Below are positions 9,036 to 17,504 of a DNA stretch of 64,000 bases, in pieces (positions within the stretch are counted from its first letter, which is position 1; the number at the start of each line of letters is the position of its first letter). The DNA is taken from assembly GCF_000378345.1 (NCBI RefSeq), contig NZ_KB899548.1, positions 1 to 64,000 of the forward strand. Reading direction: 5' to 3'. The translations under genes were made by a program, and so were the position numbers. Source of the stretch: Hirschia maritima DSM 19733. Its GTDB lineage: Bacteria > Pseudomonadota > Alphaproteobacteria > Caulobacterales > Hyphomonadaceae. The notes below the pieces were generated by a model. The model searched no databases and was not told the DNA's origin. It was given only the letters and a program-made list of their open reading frames with translations.

Positions 9036-10025
9036 ATGATGGAAGCACTTCAAGATCCAGGGTTTCTAGCAGCATTGTTGGCTGGATTGGCTGCGTTTGC
9101 TACCATCCTGACGATTGCAGCCCCAGCTCTCAAGGGTAATAAATTAGAAACTCGCTTAAAATCGGTATCTAATAGACGTGAAGAGCTGCGTCGAAAAAGC
9201 CGAGAGCAGCTACAGGAAAAAAGTCTTCGTCGCAAAGATGAAGGTATGATGCGCAATGTTGTGGATAAATTGGATCTGCAATCTGCGCTAAAAGATGACA
9301 ACCTCGAAAAAGCACTTGTGCAGGCAGGGCTTCGTGGTCCTAGGCCCGTATCGGCATTCTATTTTGCTAGGTTTGCTCTTCCTTTCGCTCTTGGTCTTGC
9401 TTCTTTTCTGTATCTCAAGTTCGTAAATGATTTTGATTTGAATTTTCAGCTACAAATGTGTGTGGTTATGTTTGGAGCGGCTGCAGGATTTTATGCGCCA
9501 AACATGTATTTGACGAATAGGGCGGATAAACGAAAAGCTTCTATTATGAAGGCCTTTCCCGACAGTTTGGATATGATGCTTATTTGTGTTGAATCTGGGA
9601 TGTCAATTGAAGCGGCATTTGCACGTGTGGGTGAAGAAGTTGGTACAGCGTCGGTGGAGTTAGCCGAAGAATTAGGACTTACCACAGCTGAACTATCTTA
9701 CCTTCAAGAGCGACGCCAAGCCTATATTAATCTTGCAGAACGCACGAACCATCCTGGGATAAAGTCTGTTGCAACAGCACTTGTTCAGGCCGAAAAATAC
9801 GGTACGCCTATGGGAGTAGCGTTAAGAACGATGGCGAAAGAAAACCGGGAACTTCGAGAGCTTGAAGCAGAGAAAAAAGCAGCAGCGCTTCCCGCCAAGC
9901 TGACCGTCCCTATGATTGTATTCTTCTTGCCTGTTTTGTTCATAGTGATCGGTACTCCTGCCTACATCCAGATCAAAGAAAACGACGATGCAGAGCAAAA
10001 TCCAGTGGCAAGAGCAACTGAATAA
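9036..10025 (+). CDS. tadC: TadC inner-membrane platform protein (T2SSF family)
   Basis: A 329-residue paralogue of TadB with a T2SSF domain containing AFPDSLDMMLICVESGMSIEAAFARV (about residues 172-197) and GTPMGVALRTMAKENRELRELEAEKKAAALPAKL, typical of TadC. Two ATG codons lie in tandem (9036 and 9039) behind AGGAG; either may be used. It is the last gene of the operon, followed by a strong terminator. The usual tadE/F/G minor pilin genes are not here. Confidence 0.94.
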   Translation: MMEALQDPGFLAALLAGLAAFATILTIAAPALKGNKLETRLKSVSNRREELRRKSREQLQEKSLRRKDEGMMRNVVDKLDLQSALKDDNLEKALVQAGLRGPRPVSAFYFARFALPFALGLASFLYLKFVNDFDLNFQLQMCVVMFGAAAGFYAPNMYLTNRADKRKASIMKAFPDSLDMMLICVESGMSIEAAFARVGEEVGTASVELAEELGLTTAELSYLQERRQAYINLAERTNHPGIKSVATALVQAEKYGTPMGVALRTMAKENRELRELEAEKKAAALPAKLTVPMIVFFLPVLFIVIGTPAYIQIKENDDAEQNPVARATE

Positions 10026-10052
10026 AAAAACAGTTTGCATAATAAATAAAAA

Positions 10053-10090
10053 ACGCTCCCGAGACATACCGTCTGGGAGCGTTTTTTTAT
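10053..10090 (+). terminator. Terminator of the cpa/tad operon
   Basis: AACGCTCCC and GGGAGCGTT form a 9-bp stem (10052-10060 with 10075-10083) around a 14-base loop, followed by a T-rich run. The A-run before the stem means it could also act on the opposite strand, for the convergent TPR lipoprotein gene. Confidence 0.88.
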
Positions 10091-10126
10091 TTTTCAATTG
10101 TATTTTCTCTCGATATGCAGAGGAGT

Positions 10127-10948
10127 TTATTCAGATTGAGTTCTGCGAAGCGCATTCCAACTTCTTGAAGGTGGGGTTAATAGCTTTTTATAGTATTCTG
10201 CATTTGCCTGAACCATGCTTGGAGGAAGATCAATTGCAGATAATTCAGCAGCTTCGTCGAACTTTCCCTGAATACCTAGAATAAGGGCTAGGTTTTGGCG
10301 GACGCGTGGATCAACAAATTGGTTCTGCTCTACAGCGTATCGTAGTTTTTCTTCAGCGTCTTCTGGTTTGCCTTGTAGTGCCAAGGATAGTGCATAGTTT
10401 GCTAAAACGACTTGATTATCAGGAGAAATATCTAAAGCTTTGACATAGCGTAATTGAGCTTTCTCATGATCACCTAACTGATCAAGTGCCACACCATATA
10501 AAGAGTAGAGTGCCCAGTCGTCACCTTCTGGAGTGGCATTGTAGAGGGCAGTTGTTGCACGGTCTGGGCGACCAGCATCCATGTGGGCTTTTGCGAGTGT
10601 TTTGGATAGTTCAACATCTCCTGGATGAAGAGCCAATGCTTGTGTTGCGACGTCGACGGCACGCTCGGCGCTACCGATTGTTCTTAGTACGCTTGCAAAT
10701 TCAGTAGCGGCTTCATAATCGCTGGGATTTAGATCGAATTGATCTCCCCAGAATTTTGCCTGTGTAAAAGCGTCATGGTGTTTGATTTGTTGACGTTCTT
10801 GAGCTGACGCCGCGAGGATTTGTTTCTCATTTGCGACAGCTTCCATCATTTCTTCTTCTTTAGATGTTGGCGGCTTTGTACAAGCAGACACCAAAAGAAG
10901 GGCACTAGTAGACAGCAAAATGAGTCGGGATAAAGAATTGGTCGCCAT
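10127..10948 (-). CDS. TPR-repeat lipoprotein, TadD-like
   Basis: A 273-residue lipoprotein, probably the TadD-type TPR protein that helps secretin assembly in Tad systems. The open frame extends to a TTG at 10972, but ATG 10948 has GGGGGT 7 bases upstream and begins a normal lipoprotein signal ending LLLVSAC. Four or five tetratricopeptide repeats follow, for example DYEAATEFASVLRTIGSAERA and DNQVVLANYALSLALQGKPEDA. The gene is convergent with the tadC end, so it needs its own promoter in the gap shared with the aminopeptidase gene. Function is inferred from fold and location. Confidence 0.85.
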   Translation of the reverse strand: MATNSLSRLILLSTSALLLVSACTKPPTSKEEEMMEAVANEKQILAASAQERQQIKHHDAFTQAKFWGDQFDLNPSDYEAATEFASVLRTIGSAERAVDVATQALALHPGDVELSKTLAKAHMDAGRPDRATTALYNATPEGDDWALYSLYGVALDQLGDHEKAQLRYVKALDISPDNQVVLANYALSLALQGKPEDAEEKLRYAVEQNQFVDPRVRQNLALILGIQGKFDEAAELSAIDLPPSMVQANAEYYKKLLTPPSRSWNALRRTQSE

Positions 10949-11053
10949 GAAATGACCCCCAGAAGTTTTCAAAAAGAACGTTGATATAGTTTCAGGGCCT
11001 AACTATCCTATTTTCAGGTCAATGATTAGTTAACGCTTTCCTACACGCAGCGT

Positions 11054-12442
11054 TTGAATTTGGATGATTTTATGAATTCTGTTTTTACTGCTTCTGCAAA
11101 AGAAGTTGTGCACCTTCACATTGTTTCTTCTGATGAGTTTGAAAATTGGAATAAGACGCAAGATGATCGCGTCAAAAATTTCATTGAAGGAATGGGTTTT
11201 TCCGGACAGGTGGGTAAACTTGTATTGATACCAAATACAGATGGTAAAATTGAAAATGTTGCTTTTGGTATTGGCGAAGCAGAAGATGCACTGGTGTTGG
11301 CGAATGCTTCATCTAGCTTGCCAGAAGGTAGCTATGAAATAGCAACACAATCGGAGAAACTGAGTTTAGAGCAAGTATATGCAGGTTGGGCTGATGGTGC
11401 CTATCGATTTACGCGCTACAAAAAAGATTCTTCGACACCACCTATGCTTGTTGTAAATGACAAAGTGGCCCGTGAGGCAGCACAGATCGAAGAGGCTTCA
11501 ATCAAGCTCGTTCGTGATCTGATCAACACGCCCGCAGAAGACATGGGGCCAACTCAAATCGCTCAAACTATTGTGGAGCTAGGAGAAGAGTTCGGCGCAG
11601 ATACTTCTCAAATAATTGGCGATGATTTGCTCGCCGAAAATTATCCTATGGTTCATGCTGTGGGGCGCGCTGCAGCAGATGCGCCGCGTTACATCGAGCT
11701 AAGCTGGGGTAATAAAAAATCACCCCACATTGCCTTGGTAGGAAAAGGTGTAGCGTTCGATACAGGTGGTCTCAACATAAAAACGGGCAATTACATGCGC
11801 ATCATGAAGAAAGACATGGGCGGTGCGGCTCATGCTATCGGACTGGCTCGTATGATTATGGCTTCCAAACTGGACGTGTATCTAACACTGCATATTCCAA
11901 CGGTAGAGAACGCAGTTGGAGCAGGTGCGTTTCGTCCCGGTGATGTATTGGATAGCCGAAAAGGTATCACGGTTGAAATTGACAATACGGATGCAGAAGG
12001 CCGTTTAATCTTGGCTGATGCGCTTACGCGAGCCAGCGAATTGAAACCTGATTTGTTGCTTGATTTTGCCACTTTGACGGGAGCCGCACGTGTTGCATTG
12101 GGAACAGAAGTGGCTCCGTTTTTTGCAACAGATGATGTGTTTTCAGGTGAGCTTTCGCAAAGTGCATGTGATGTTGGGGATCCAATATGGCGATTGCCGT
12201 TGTGGAAATCTTATTTGTCTATGATGAAGAGTTCTATAGCTGACATTGTAAATGGTGCGGCTTCACCGTTTGCTGGAACCATTACAGCTGCTTTGTTTTT
12301 GCAGAAGTTTGTCGACGTTAAATCGTGGGCACATTTTGATGTCTGGGGTTGGCGATTAGGAAAATATGGACGGCCAGAAGGTGGGGCAGCATTTGCCTTA
12401 AGAGCGGTCATGAACCACTTAAAACAAAAATATCAGAAATAA
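11054..12442 (+). CDS. Leucyl aminopeptidase family protein (M17)
   Basis: A cytosolic M17 zinc/manganese aminopeptidase of about 462 residues, which removes N-terminal residues from peptides. The metal-binding core is clear: VGKGVAFDTGGLNIK, then DMGGAAHAIGLA, then the family signature NTDAEGRLILADAL (about residues 312-325). The C-terminal segment ASPFAGTITAALFLQKFV is also standard. The N-terminal domain is divergent from E. coli PepA, as in the alphaproteobacterial subgroup. The start is uncertain: the longest frame uses TTG 11054, ATG 11072 is possible, and neither has a clear ribosome binding site. Confidence 0.9.
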   Translation: MNLDDFMNSVFTASAKEVVHLHIVSSDEFENWNKTQDDRVKNFIEGMGFSGQVGKLVLIPNTDGKIENVAFGIGEAEDALVLANASSSLPEGSYEIATQSEKLSLEQVYAGWADGAYRFTRYKKDSSTPPMLVVNDKVAREAAQIEEASIKLVRDLINTPAEDMGPTQIAQTIVELGEEFGADTSQIIGDDLLAENYPMVHAVGRAAADAPRYIELSWGNKKSPHIALVGKGVAFDTGGLNIKTGNYMRIMKKDMGGAAHAIGLARMIMASKLDVYLTLHIPTVENAVGAGAFRPGDVLDSRKGITVEIDNTDAEGRLILADALTRASELKPDLLLDFATLTGAARVALGTEVAPFFATDDVFSGELSQSACDVGDPIWRLPLWKSYLSMMKSSIADIVNGAASPFAGTITAALFLQKFVDVKSWAHFDVWGWRLGKYGRPEGGAAFALRAVMNHLKQKYQK

Positions 12443-12459
12443 TTCAACGCAAAGGCATT

Positions 12460-12485
12460 GATTCGCGAATCGAATTAGGTGATTC
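12460..12485. promoter_or_regulatory. GANTC cluster and palindrome upstream of the MarR gene
   Basis: A perfect 12-base palindrome, GATTCGCGAATC (12460-12471), contains two GANTC sites, and a third GATTC begins at 12481. GANTC is the target of the cell-cycle methyltransferase CcrM in Caulobacter and relatives. The palindrome is also a candidate MarR-type operator. A GTGA/TCAC inverted pair follows (12490-12507). Confidence 0.4.
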
Positions 12486-12523
12486 TACTGTGATATATTC
12501 GCGTCACGGGAGAAATATTTGTC

Positions 12524-12898
12524 ATGGAATTGGATCGTACAGCAGCGCTACAGCTTTGGCGGGATGTATTAGCTAATTCCGTTCGTTCAGATGCGCCCGA
12601 TCTATCGGCGCGCCAGATGGCAATTCTGATGGCTGTATATTTGACACCACCACCTCATACGGTTCGCGGTTTGGCGCTCAGTTTGGATCTTGGGAAACCA
12701 GCGGTTACGCGCGCACTAGATACTCTGTCTAATTTAAAGTTGTTGAAACGTAGAAAAGATCCTGATGATTTGCGCAATGTATTGGTGCAAAGAACGGTGG
12801 CTGGTTCTGTTTTCTTAACCGAGTTCGGTGATACAATCTGTGACGCTTCAAAAATTATTGAAGCAAAACTTCCAGAGACAGCGAAGAAAGTCGCCTGA
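12524..12898 (+). CDS. MarR-family winged-helix regulator
   Basis: A 124-residue protein with a winged-helix DNA-binding domain. The helix-turn-helix is at LSARQMAILMAVYLTPPPHTVRGLALSLDLGKPAVTRALDTL (about residues 27-68) and the wing at RKDPDDLRNVLVQRT. It has the MarR layout with short dimerisation helices at both ends. GGGAGA lies about 11 bases before the ATG. The gene is 37 bases upstream of the NlpC/P60 gene, in the same direction, so the two probably share a transcript. The ligand and targets cannot be read from the sequence. Confidence 0.85.
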   Translation: MELDRTAALQLWRDVLANSVRSDAPDLSARQMAILMAVYLTPPPHTVRGLALSLDLGKPAVTRALDTLSNLKLLKRRKDPDDLRNVLVQRTVAGSVFLTEFGDTICDASKIIEAKLPETAKKVA

Positions 12899-12935
12899 TT
12901 TATAGGTAGTCTTCGCTCACAGATAGGCGAAGCTA

Positions 12936-13811
12936 ATGTCGCAAAAACCGCTAAACCCTCGTTTGAATCCATTTCGAGAAGATATCGCTGCTGCTCATCT
13001 GGAGGGGCAGGTCGAGGCTGCAAAGTTTGTCGAAGGTGTTGTTTATCAAGTGAATGCACCCGTTACTGGTGTGTTTCGCAATGCTGATGACTCTGCTTTG
13101 GATACACAGGCGCAAATGGGTGAAGTTTTTACTGTTTACGACGTGCAAGGTGAGTGGTCGTGGGGGCAACTCTCTAATGATAAATATGTTGGTTGGATAA
13201 AATCGGATCACCTTTCCGCGAAGCAGTTTGGTGCAACTCATAAAGTTGGTGTGCTTAGAACGATTGTGTTCTCGGAACCCAATCTCAAAACCACACCCAA
13301 ATACATGGTTAGCTTGAATGCGCGTGTTGCAGTCATTGGACAGGATGGTGATTATTCGGAACTTGCGACAGGAGGGTGGGTGGTCACAGAGCATCTTTTC
13401 TCAATTGGGGAAGGTTATGATGATTTTGTATCCGTCGCTGAGATGTTTCAGGATGCACCCTATCTGTGGGGCGGCAAGGATAGTCTAGGGTTGGATTGTT
13501 CTGGGTTGGTGCAATCGTCGATGATGGCCGCTGGATTTAGTGTTCCTCGCGATGCGAGCATGCAGGAAGTTTCTGCAAATGTCGGTGAGACAATGGATCT
13601 CGAAACCGGTTTAAAATCCTTTCAGCGTGGGGATCTTATATTTTGGCCGGGACACGTGGGGATCATGCAAGATAACGAATTCATGCTGCATGCGAATGCG
13701 CATCACATGATGTGTGCGAGTGAACCTGTTGAAGAAGCAATTGAAAGAATAAGCAAAAAAGAAGCGGCCGTTCGATCAATCAAACGGCCGCCTCATTTAA
13801 ATTCTTACTAG
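12936..13811 (+). CDS. NlpC/P60 family cell-wall hydrolase with SH3 domains
   Basis: A 291-residue C40-family cysteine peptidase expected to cut peptide stems of peptidoglycan. Bacterial SH3-like domains occupy about residues 40-165 (for example FTVYDVQGEWSWGQL and RVAVIGQDGDYSELATGGWV). The catalytic domain has Cys in GLDCSGLVQSSM (about residue 188), His in WPGHVGIM and a second His in MLHANAHHM. There is no signal peptide, as in the alphaproteobacterial members of this group. The last 20 codons contain a perfect inverted repeat that works as a terminator for the opposing cytochrome gene. Confidence 0.9.
   Translation: MSQKPLNPRLNPFREDIAAAHLEGQVEAAKFVEGVVYQVNAPVTGVFRNADDSALDTQAQMGEVFTVYDVQGEWSWGQLSNDKYVGWIKSDHLSAKQFGATHKVGVLRTIVFSEPNLKTTPKYMVSLNARVAVIGQDGDYSELATGGWVVTEHLFSIGEGYDDFVSVAEMFQDAPYLWGGKDSLGLDCSGLVQSSMMAAGFSVPRDASMQEVSANVGETMDLETGLKSFQRGDLIFWPGHVGIMQDNEFMLHANAHHMMCASEPVEEAIERISKKEAAVRSIKRPPHLNSY
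13755..13791 (-). terminator. Terminator of the cytochrome gene, embedded in the nlpC/P60 3' end
   Basis: A perfect 9-bp stem, GCGGCCGTT (13764-13772) with AACGGCCGC (13783-13791), around a 10-base loop. Read on the minus strand it is followed by TTCTTTTTT. It is entirely inside the coding sequence of the neighbouring gene, about 25 bases past the cytochrome stop codon. Confidence 0.75.
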
Positions 13812-13817
13812 ATGCAG

Positions 13818-14774
13818 TTATTGTTGAGCATCTTCGACGACTTCTTCAGCCGCATCGGTAACATCTTCTACCGCGTCAGAAACTGCTTCTTCCAAAGCAT
13901 CTGTACTGACGCCTTCTGAAAATGCTGGCGCAGCCTCTTCGGTGATATCGCCAACTGCAGCTTCTACAGCATCTGTTGCTTCAGTTGTTACATCTTCTAC
14001 AGCGTCTTCAACAATGCTTGCCGCATCTTCGCTAACTTCAGAAACAACTTCTTCCGCAGCAGCTTCAACTGTCTCTACAACGTCGTTTGTTTCAATTTCA
14101 GCTGCAACACTTTCAACGGCTTCAGTTGCTTCTTCAGCAACTTCAGTAACTGCGTGTGCTGCATCAGCTGCGTGTTCTTCTGCAGAATGCTCAGCATCTT
14201 CCGTAGGCTCGATGAATGCTTCTGCTGGAAGAGGAGCTGGTAGTGCAGCTGGAGAAGCTGACAATGTACGTAGGTAAGCGATAACATTCATGCGGTCTTT
14301 TTCTTTAGATAGACCAGCATAGTTCATAGCTGTACCAGATGCGTATTTCTTAGGGTTTTTCAGGAAGCCATCTAGAGCTTCATAATCCCATTGGCCGCCA
14401 AGGTCAGTTAGGGCTGATGAATAGCTAAATCCAGCGACTGATGCTTTGTTAGCCATAACTATATTATAAAGAGCTGGACCAGTGCCGTTTGCACCGCCTT
14501 GCTCAAACTTGTGACAGCTTATGCAAGCTGCTGTTTTCTTTTCACCCTTGGCGATGTCTGCTTCAGCAAGCAGAACACCATAATCAGTTGGTGGTATCCA
14601 AGCTGGTTTGTCGTCGCCGTGCCCAGCGTCCGCAGAAGCAACTTCAACCAGATATCCTGGCTGTTCTGGTTTTTCGTGCTTGAAAAAAGCATTACTTGCT
14701 TCGTTAACACCAAGGATCACAAGACCCGTGGAGAAGGCCGCAGCCATATATTTATTTAAGCCCAAGTCGCTCAT
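13818..14774 (-). CDS. Membrane-anchored cytochrome c (c2/CycM-like) with an acidic Ala/Val/Glu-rich tail
   Basis: A 318-residue c-type cytochrome. An N-terminal hydrophobic segment (about residues 9-28) anchors it in the inner membrane, facing the periplasm. Haem is bound at CISCH (residues 84-88), and Met150 in GTAMNYAGL is the likely axial ligand; GTGPALYNIV is also conserved in class I cytochromes such as CycM. Residues about 185-318 are unusual: built almost only from Ala, Val, Glu, Asp, Thr and Ser, with no Lys or Arg after Arg169. Ordinary CycM proteins end soon after the haem domain. Most likely an electron carrier between the bc1 complex and the terminal oxidase. Confidence 0.88.
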   Translation of the reverse strand: MSDLGLNKYMAAAFSTGLVILGVNEASNAFFKHEKPEQPGYLVEVASADAGHGDDKPAWIPPTDYGVLLAEADIAKGEKKTAACISCHKFEQGGANGTGPALYNIVMANKASVAGFSYSSALTDLGGQWDYEALDGFLKNPKKYASGTAMNYAGLSKEKDRMNVIAYLRTLSASPAALPAPLPAEAFIEPTEDAEHSAEEHAADAAHAVTEVAEEATEAVESVAAEIETNDVVETVEAAAEEVVSEVSEDAASIVEDAVEDVTTEATDAVEAAVGDITEEAAPAFSEGVSTDALEEAVSDAVEDVTDAAEEVVEDAQQ

Positions 14775-14964
14775 GAAACGCCCTTGTCATAGATTCGTAT
14801 TTTTTGGTTTGTGCGGGCCTTTTGCCACGCTATTGCCTGAACTGCAACATAGCGAGTCTTGCAGGAATTACGACCCGCTTTTACAAGCGACGAACCGTCG
14901 CACTCTGATTCAGCCAAATTTGAGTGAATGATGCATTTCTAAGACCCCACAGAAAGACGATTTA

Positions 14965-15822
14965 ATGACCAAGAAAATTGCATATCAAGGTGAGCCGGGA
15001 GCTAATTCCCATATAGCGTGTTCGGAAGCACGACCAGATCTTGAGCCTATGCCATGCAGAACCTTTGAAGACGTCTTTAGCGCTGTAGAACAAGGGGATG
15101 CAGCTGAAGCTATGATCCCTGTTGAAAATTCTATCGCGGGCCGTGTGGCGGATATTCACCACCTTTTGCCGGATTCGGGATTGCATATTAATGCTGAGCA
15201 TTTTCTACCAATTCGTTTTTTCATGATGGCAAATAGAGGTGTGAAACTTGATCAAATAAAACGCGCCAGATCCCATATTATGGGGCTTGGTCAGTGCAGA
15301 AATTTTTTGAGAAAACATGATATTGAAGCGGTTACATCTGCCGATACTGCTGGAGCAGCGCGTGAAGTTTCCGAATCAGATGATGGAAACTTAGCGGCAA
15401 TCGCACCAGAATTGGCGGCGGAAGTTTATGGGCTAGATATCCTCGCATCCAATATTGAAGATCACACACATAACACGACTCGTTTTGTGATTATGGCGAA
15501 AGAACCAGCCGTATTGGAACGTACCAGCAAGACCGAAGAATTTGTGACTGCATTTGTTTTTAAAGTTCGTAATGTGCCCGCAGCGCTTTATAAAGTGATG
15601 GGCGGATTTGCGACGAACAATGTTAATATGACCAAGCTGGAAAGCTATCTAAGTGAAGGCTCATTCACAGCAACTTTGTTCTACGCGGAAGTGGAAGGGC
15701 ATCCAGACGACCGCAATGTGCAACTTGCATTGGAGGAGATGAGTTTTTTCTCAACACGTTTGGATATTCTCGGTGTTTTCCTTGCTGATCAATACCGTAA
15801 AACGGGTGTGCATAAACAATAA
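14965..15822 (+). CDS. pheA: Prephenate dehydratase
   Basis: A 285-residue enzyme that converts prephenate to phenylpyruvate in phenylalanine synthesis. The catalytic domain starts IAYQGEPGANSHIAC and has EAMIPVENSIAGRV, GLGQCRNFL and the catalytic Thr-Arg-Phe region in HNTTRFVIM (about residue 175). A regulatory ACT domain follows (about residues 192-275), with KLESYLSEGSFTATLFY in place of the ESRP motif, as is common in alphaproteobacteria. It has no chorismate mutase domain. It is divergent from the cytochrome gene across 190 bases. Confidence 0.96.
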   Translation: MTKKIAYQGEPGANSHIACSEARPDLEPMPCRTFEDVFSAVEQGDAAEAMIPVENSIAGRVADIHHLLPDSGLHINAEHFLPIRFFMMANRGVKLDQIKRARSHIMGLGQCRNFLRKHDIEAVTSADTAGAAREVSESDDGNLAAIAPELAAEVYGLDILASNIEDHTHNTTRFVIMAKEPAVLERTSKTEEFVTAFVFKVRNVPAALYKVMGGFATNNVNMTKLESYLSEGSFTATLFYAEVEGHPDDRNVQLALEEMSFFSTRLDILGVFLADQYRKTGVHKQ

Positions 15823-15908
15823 TTGCGCATCACGAAAAAGTGGTTTGATAGTGAACTGACAACACGGCACATTTAGGGTTAATTTAAATTAGCTTGGGAG
15901 CGTTTGTC

Positions 15909-16364
15909 GTGAAGCGATTGATTTCGTCTGTATTCCTATCGGCCACTGTTTTGTTAGTCACACCAGCTGCATATGCTGGGAAAGATCCAATTTACACAAA
16001 GTCGTTCAATAATAATGCGGCTGGCGGATATGATGTCGTGTCGTATTTTGATGGCGGTGAACCGGTAAAGGGAAACAAAGAGTTCAAGACTAGCCATCTT
16101 GGGGCAGACTTCCTTTTTGCCTCTCAGGAAAATCTCGACAAGTTTCTAGCTTCTCCTGATGCTTTTGTTCCTCAGTACGGCGGATATTGTGCATGGGCGA
16201 TGGCTGATGGAAAATTCTTTAAAGGTGATCCCAAGCAGTGGACAGTTTTAGACGGCAAGCTCTACTTGAACTTCAGTGATAAAATTCAGGCTAAGTGGAA
16301 AGCAGATCCTCAAGGTTTTATTGAATCTGCTGATTCCAAATGGCCGGACATTCTCGATAGATAA
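15909..16364 (+). CDS. Exported YHS-domain protein
   Basis: A 151-residue secreted protein with a YHS domain, a small fold often linked to metal handling. The longest frame opens at a TTG (15894), but GTG 15909 has GGAG 8 bases upstream and begins a good signal peptide, MKRLISSVFLSATVLLVTPAAYA. The mature part follows the pattern GGYDVVSYF, FLFASQENLDKFLASPDAFVPQYGGYCAWAMADG, typical of this family. Its exact role is unknown. It is convergent with nudC, with only 5 bases between stop codons. Confidence 0.85.
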   Translation: MKRLISSVFLSATVLLVTPAAYAGKDPIYTKSFNNNAAGGYDVVSYFDGGEPVKGNKEFKTSHLGADFLFASQENLDKFLASPDAFVPQYGGYCAWAMADGKFFKGDPKQWTVLDGKLYLNFSDKIQAKWKADPQGFIESADSKWPDILDR

Positions 16365-16369
16365 ACGAT

Positions 16370-17326
16370 CTATTCCATTTCAACCCATGCTTTTAGAACA
16401 TGGTAGGCAACGGCAATATCGGCGGGCGCGTCAACATCTGGGTGGTTCCCATCCAGAATTTGGCGCGCTTCGTCTTTTGAGAACCAACGTGCTGTTTCCA
16501 GTTCGTTTTCATCAATGGTCAGCTCTTCATTTTCTACTTCGACTATCATTCCAATCATTAAGGAAGACGGGAAGGGCCAAGGTTGGCAAAATAGATATTG
16601 AGCATTGTTTGTTGCCACGACTCCAGCTTCCTCAAATAGCTCCCGTGCTGCGGCCTGTTCCATTGTTTCGCCTGGTTCAACAAAGCCAGCGAGACAGGAA
16701 TACATGCGCTCCCCCCATTGTGCGCCGCGACCCATTAGGCATTTGTCACCCTTTACAGCCAACATAATCGCAACTGGATCAACGCGTGGAAAGTGCTCAG
16801 TGCCACACGCAGGACATTCCCTTTTCCATCCTGCCTCTGATATCTGAGTTGCTTCACCACAATTTGCGCAAAAGCCATGTTTTCGATGCCAATTGAGAAT
16901 TGCAGCGCTTGTCGATGCGAAATGAGCATCTTCAGCGCTAATCCCGCCTGATATTGCGCGCAAATCACCCTCAACCAAATCTGCCAGAAGGGAGGTTTCG
17001 AGGTTGATAGATGTCGGGATGGAAACAGCAAAGCGAGCCTTGCCTTTTTCTTCACCTAGGAAAATAAACTGGCAGTGGCTGAAATTCGGAATCTCATCAT
17101 TGTAAAGCCAGGCAATTTTTCTTGGTGTTTTCGAAATTTTTATGCCTGGAATAATTGCATCTGCGGGCTCACCATTATTAATGCAAAGAATTTTTCCTGC
17201 ATAGAATGGTAGGAATAATGTGTCGTCAGCTTTAATAGCTTTTTTCAACCATTCCTCATCCTTGCGAAGATGTGCGGCCCGATCAAAAGGGGCGTTGGCG
17301 AATTTAAGGGCGTCATTTTGCAGCAT
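16370..17326 (-). CDS. nudC: NAD(+) diphosphatase NudC (Nudix hydrolase)
   Basis: A Nudix hydrolase of about 318 residues that splits NAD(H) and, in known NudC proteins, removes NAD caps from RNA. A four-Cys zinc ribbon (CANCG and CPACG, about residues 152-173) precedes the Nudix box GFVEPGETMEQAAARELFEE (about residue 212). The NudC-specific motif SQPWPFPxS appears as CQPWPFPSS near residue 247. The reading frame stays open upstream to 17470, but that part runs antisense through the SRP RNA gene, so ATG 17326 is preferred; no strong ribosome binding site is visible there. Confidence 0.93.
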   Translation of the reverse strand: MLQNDALKFANAPFDRAAHLRKDEEWLKKAIKADDTLFLPFYAGKILCINNGEPADAIIPGIKISKTPRKIAWLYNDEIPNFSHCQFIFLGEEKGKARFAVSIPTSINLETSLLADLVEGDLRAISGGISAEDAHFASTSAAILNWHRKHGFCANCGEATQISEAGWKRECPACGTEHFPRVDPVAIMLAVKGDKCLMGRGAQWGERMYSCLAGFVEPGETMEQAAARELFEEAGVVATNNAQYLFCQPWPFPSSLMIGMIVEVENEELTIDENELETARWFSKDEARQILDGNHPDVDAPADIAVAYHVLKAWVEME

Positions 17327-17406
17327 AAGGAGTGTTTTTCTTAGATTCTTTGTGATTAAAATCGAGCCTACTCTTGCTAAATGGGCCGAGCGTTGCGATA
17401 TATCAA

Positions 17407-17504
17407 CCCGAAGCTGGTGGCGGACGAGCCGCTCGCGAACTCGGTCAGGTCCGGAAGGAAGCAGCCGCAACGGGTTTCGTTCGGGTCGTCGCCAGTTTCA
17501 CCTT
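17407..17504 (+). ncRNA. ffs: Signal recognition particle RNA (4.5S RNA)
   Basis: The segment at about 17442-17465 contains the nearly invariant SRP RNA core GGTCAGGTCCGGAAGGAAGC, which forms the symmetric loop and GGAA tetraloop bound by Ffh. The flanks pair in a long imperfect hairpin: GAAGCTGGTGGCG from 17410 pairs with the complement of CGTCGCCAGTTTC ending at 17499. This gives the roughly 95-nt bacterial small SRP RNA. Ends are estimated from the last paired bases. Frames that cross it on both strands are not genes. Confidence 0.95.

Noticed and set aside
9988-10284. Plus-strand frame after tadC
   Set aside because: Overlaps the tadC end and the operon terminator and is antisense to the TPR lipoprotein gene.
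13942-14277. Ser/Ala/Thr-rich frame antisense to the cytochrome tail
   Set aside because: Produced by the repetitive Ala/Val/Glu codons of the tail on the other strand.
17327-17470. N-terminal extension of NudC to 17470
   Set aside because: The extension is antisense to the SRP RNA and has no family similarity; NudC proteins begin near residue 49 of that frame.
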